6,589 bases of DNA from NCBI GenBank assembly GCA_016200155.1, contig JACQFG010000029.1, forward strand, positions 1,620 through 8,208. The letters are read 5' to 3'. Every line of letters begins with the position of its first letter. The first letter of the stretch is position 1. A model generated the notes under the pieces. The model was given only the letters and a program-made list of their open reading frames with translations, did not search any database and was not told the origin of the DNA. Made by a program: the position numbers and the translations under genes. Below, one piece after another: positions 6,518 to 6,589 of this stretch. The DNA is from Planctomycetota bacterium. GTDB taxonomy: Bacteria > Planctomycetota > Planctomycetia > Gemmatales > Gemmataceae.

Positions 6518-6589
6518 TCTCACTTCTTCGCTTACGCTTCAGGCTCTGACGTGTTCAACTTTGCTTCAATTTGTATGATGACAATAACG
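6518..6589. other. AT-richer intergenic tail, no gene seen
   Basis: After the FHA stop the sequence becomes visibly AT-richer. I see no hairpin with a T-run that would end the FHA transcript. TATGAT at 6574-6579 could be a plus-strand -10 box for a gene beyond the window, but no good -35 pairs with it, so this is weak. Confidence 0.4.

Noticed and set aside
5477..6523. Minus-strand open frame (348 codons) opposite the end of miaA and the FHA gene
   Set aside because: Both plus-strand genes carry strong family motifs here, while the minus-strand product is a Val/Gly/Asp-rich shadow spanning the gap between them.

Overview
This window looks like chromosomal DNA from a GC-rich bacterium, most likely a member of the Planctomycetota. 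That assignment is an inference from gene style: a very large secreted family-2 glycosidase with extra C-terminal domains ending in an aromatic motif, a short FHA protein with its own C-terminal region, and gene ends decorated with short palindromic repeats. No taxonomic marker such as rRNA is present. I count four protein genes and no RNA gene, CRISPR array, transposase or integrase.

Layout. Bases 1-156 hold a cluster of a GGGACAAGCG-type palindrome: one inverted copy, then three 30-bp tandem copies. It sits just past the stop of a minus-strand gene (169-4059) for an exported 1296-residue glycoside hydrolase family 2 (GH2)-type protein. Upstream of that gene is a 143-base gap, almost filled by an imperfect inverted repeat built from a 9-bp G-rich unit (4088-4203). 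The repeat ends inside the stop codon of the next minus-strand gene (4202-4654), a 150-residue SRPBCC/START-fold protein. Divergent from it, with 28 bases between start codons, is miaA (4683-5711), the tRNA A37 dimethylallyltransferase gene. After a 77-base gap comes a 242-residue FHA-domain protein (5789-6517). The last 72 bases are AT-richer and hold no gene I can support.

How the genes relate. The SRPBCC and GH2 genes are co-directional and could share a transcript, but the repeat lies between them. miaA and the FHA gene are also co-directional. I see no shared pathway: the window joins a secreted carbohydrate-active protein, a small ligand-binding-fold protein, a tRNA modification enzyme and a phosphopeptide-binding signalling protein.

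Most notable points. (1) miaA carries an in-frame tract of about 102 bases made of a 7-bp repeat that folds back on itself; it adds about 34 residues without breaking the gene. (2) The GH2 protein keeps a nucleophile-like EYG motif, but has Ala where the catalytic acid/base Glu normally follows Asn. (3) Three unrelated short-repeat families occur in 6.6 kb, all at gene ends or inside a gene. I found no evidence of a new defence or mobile system.
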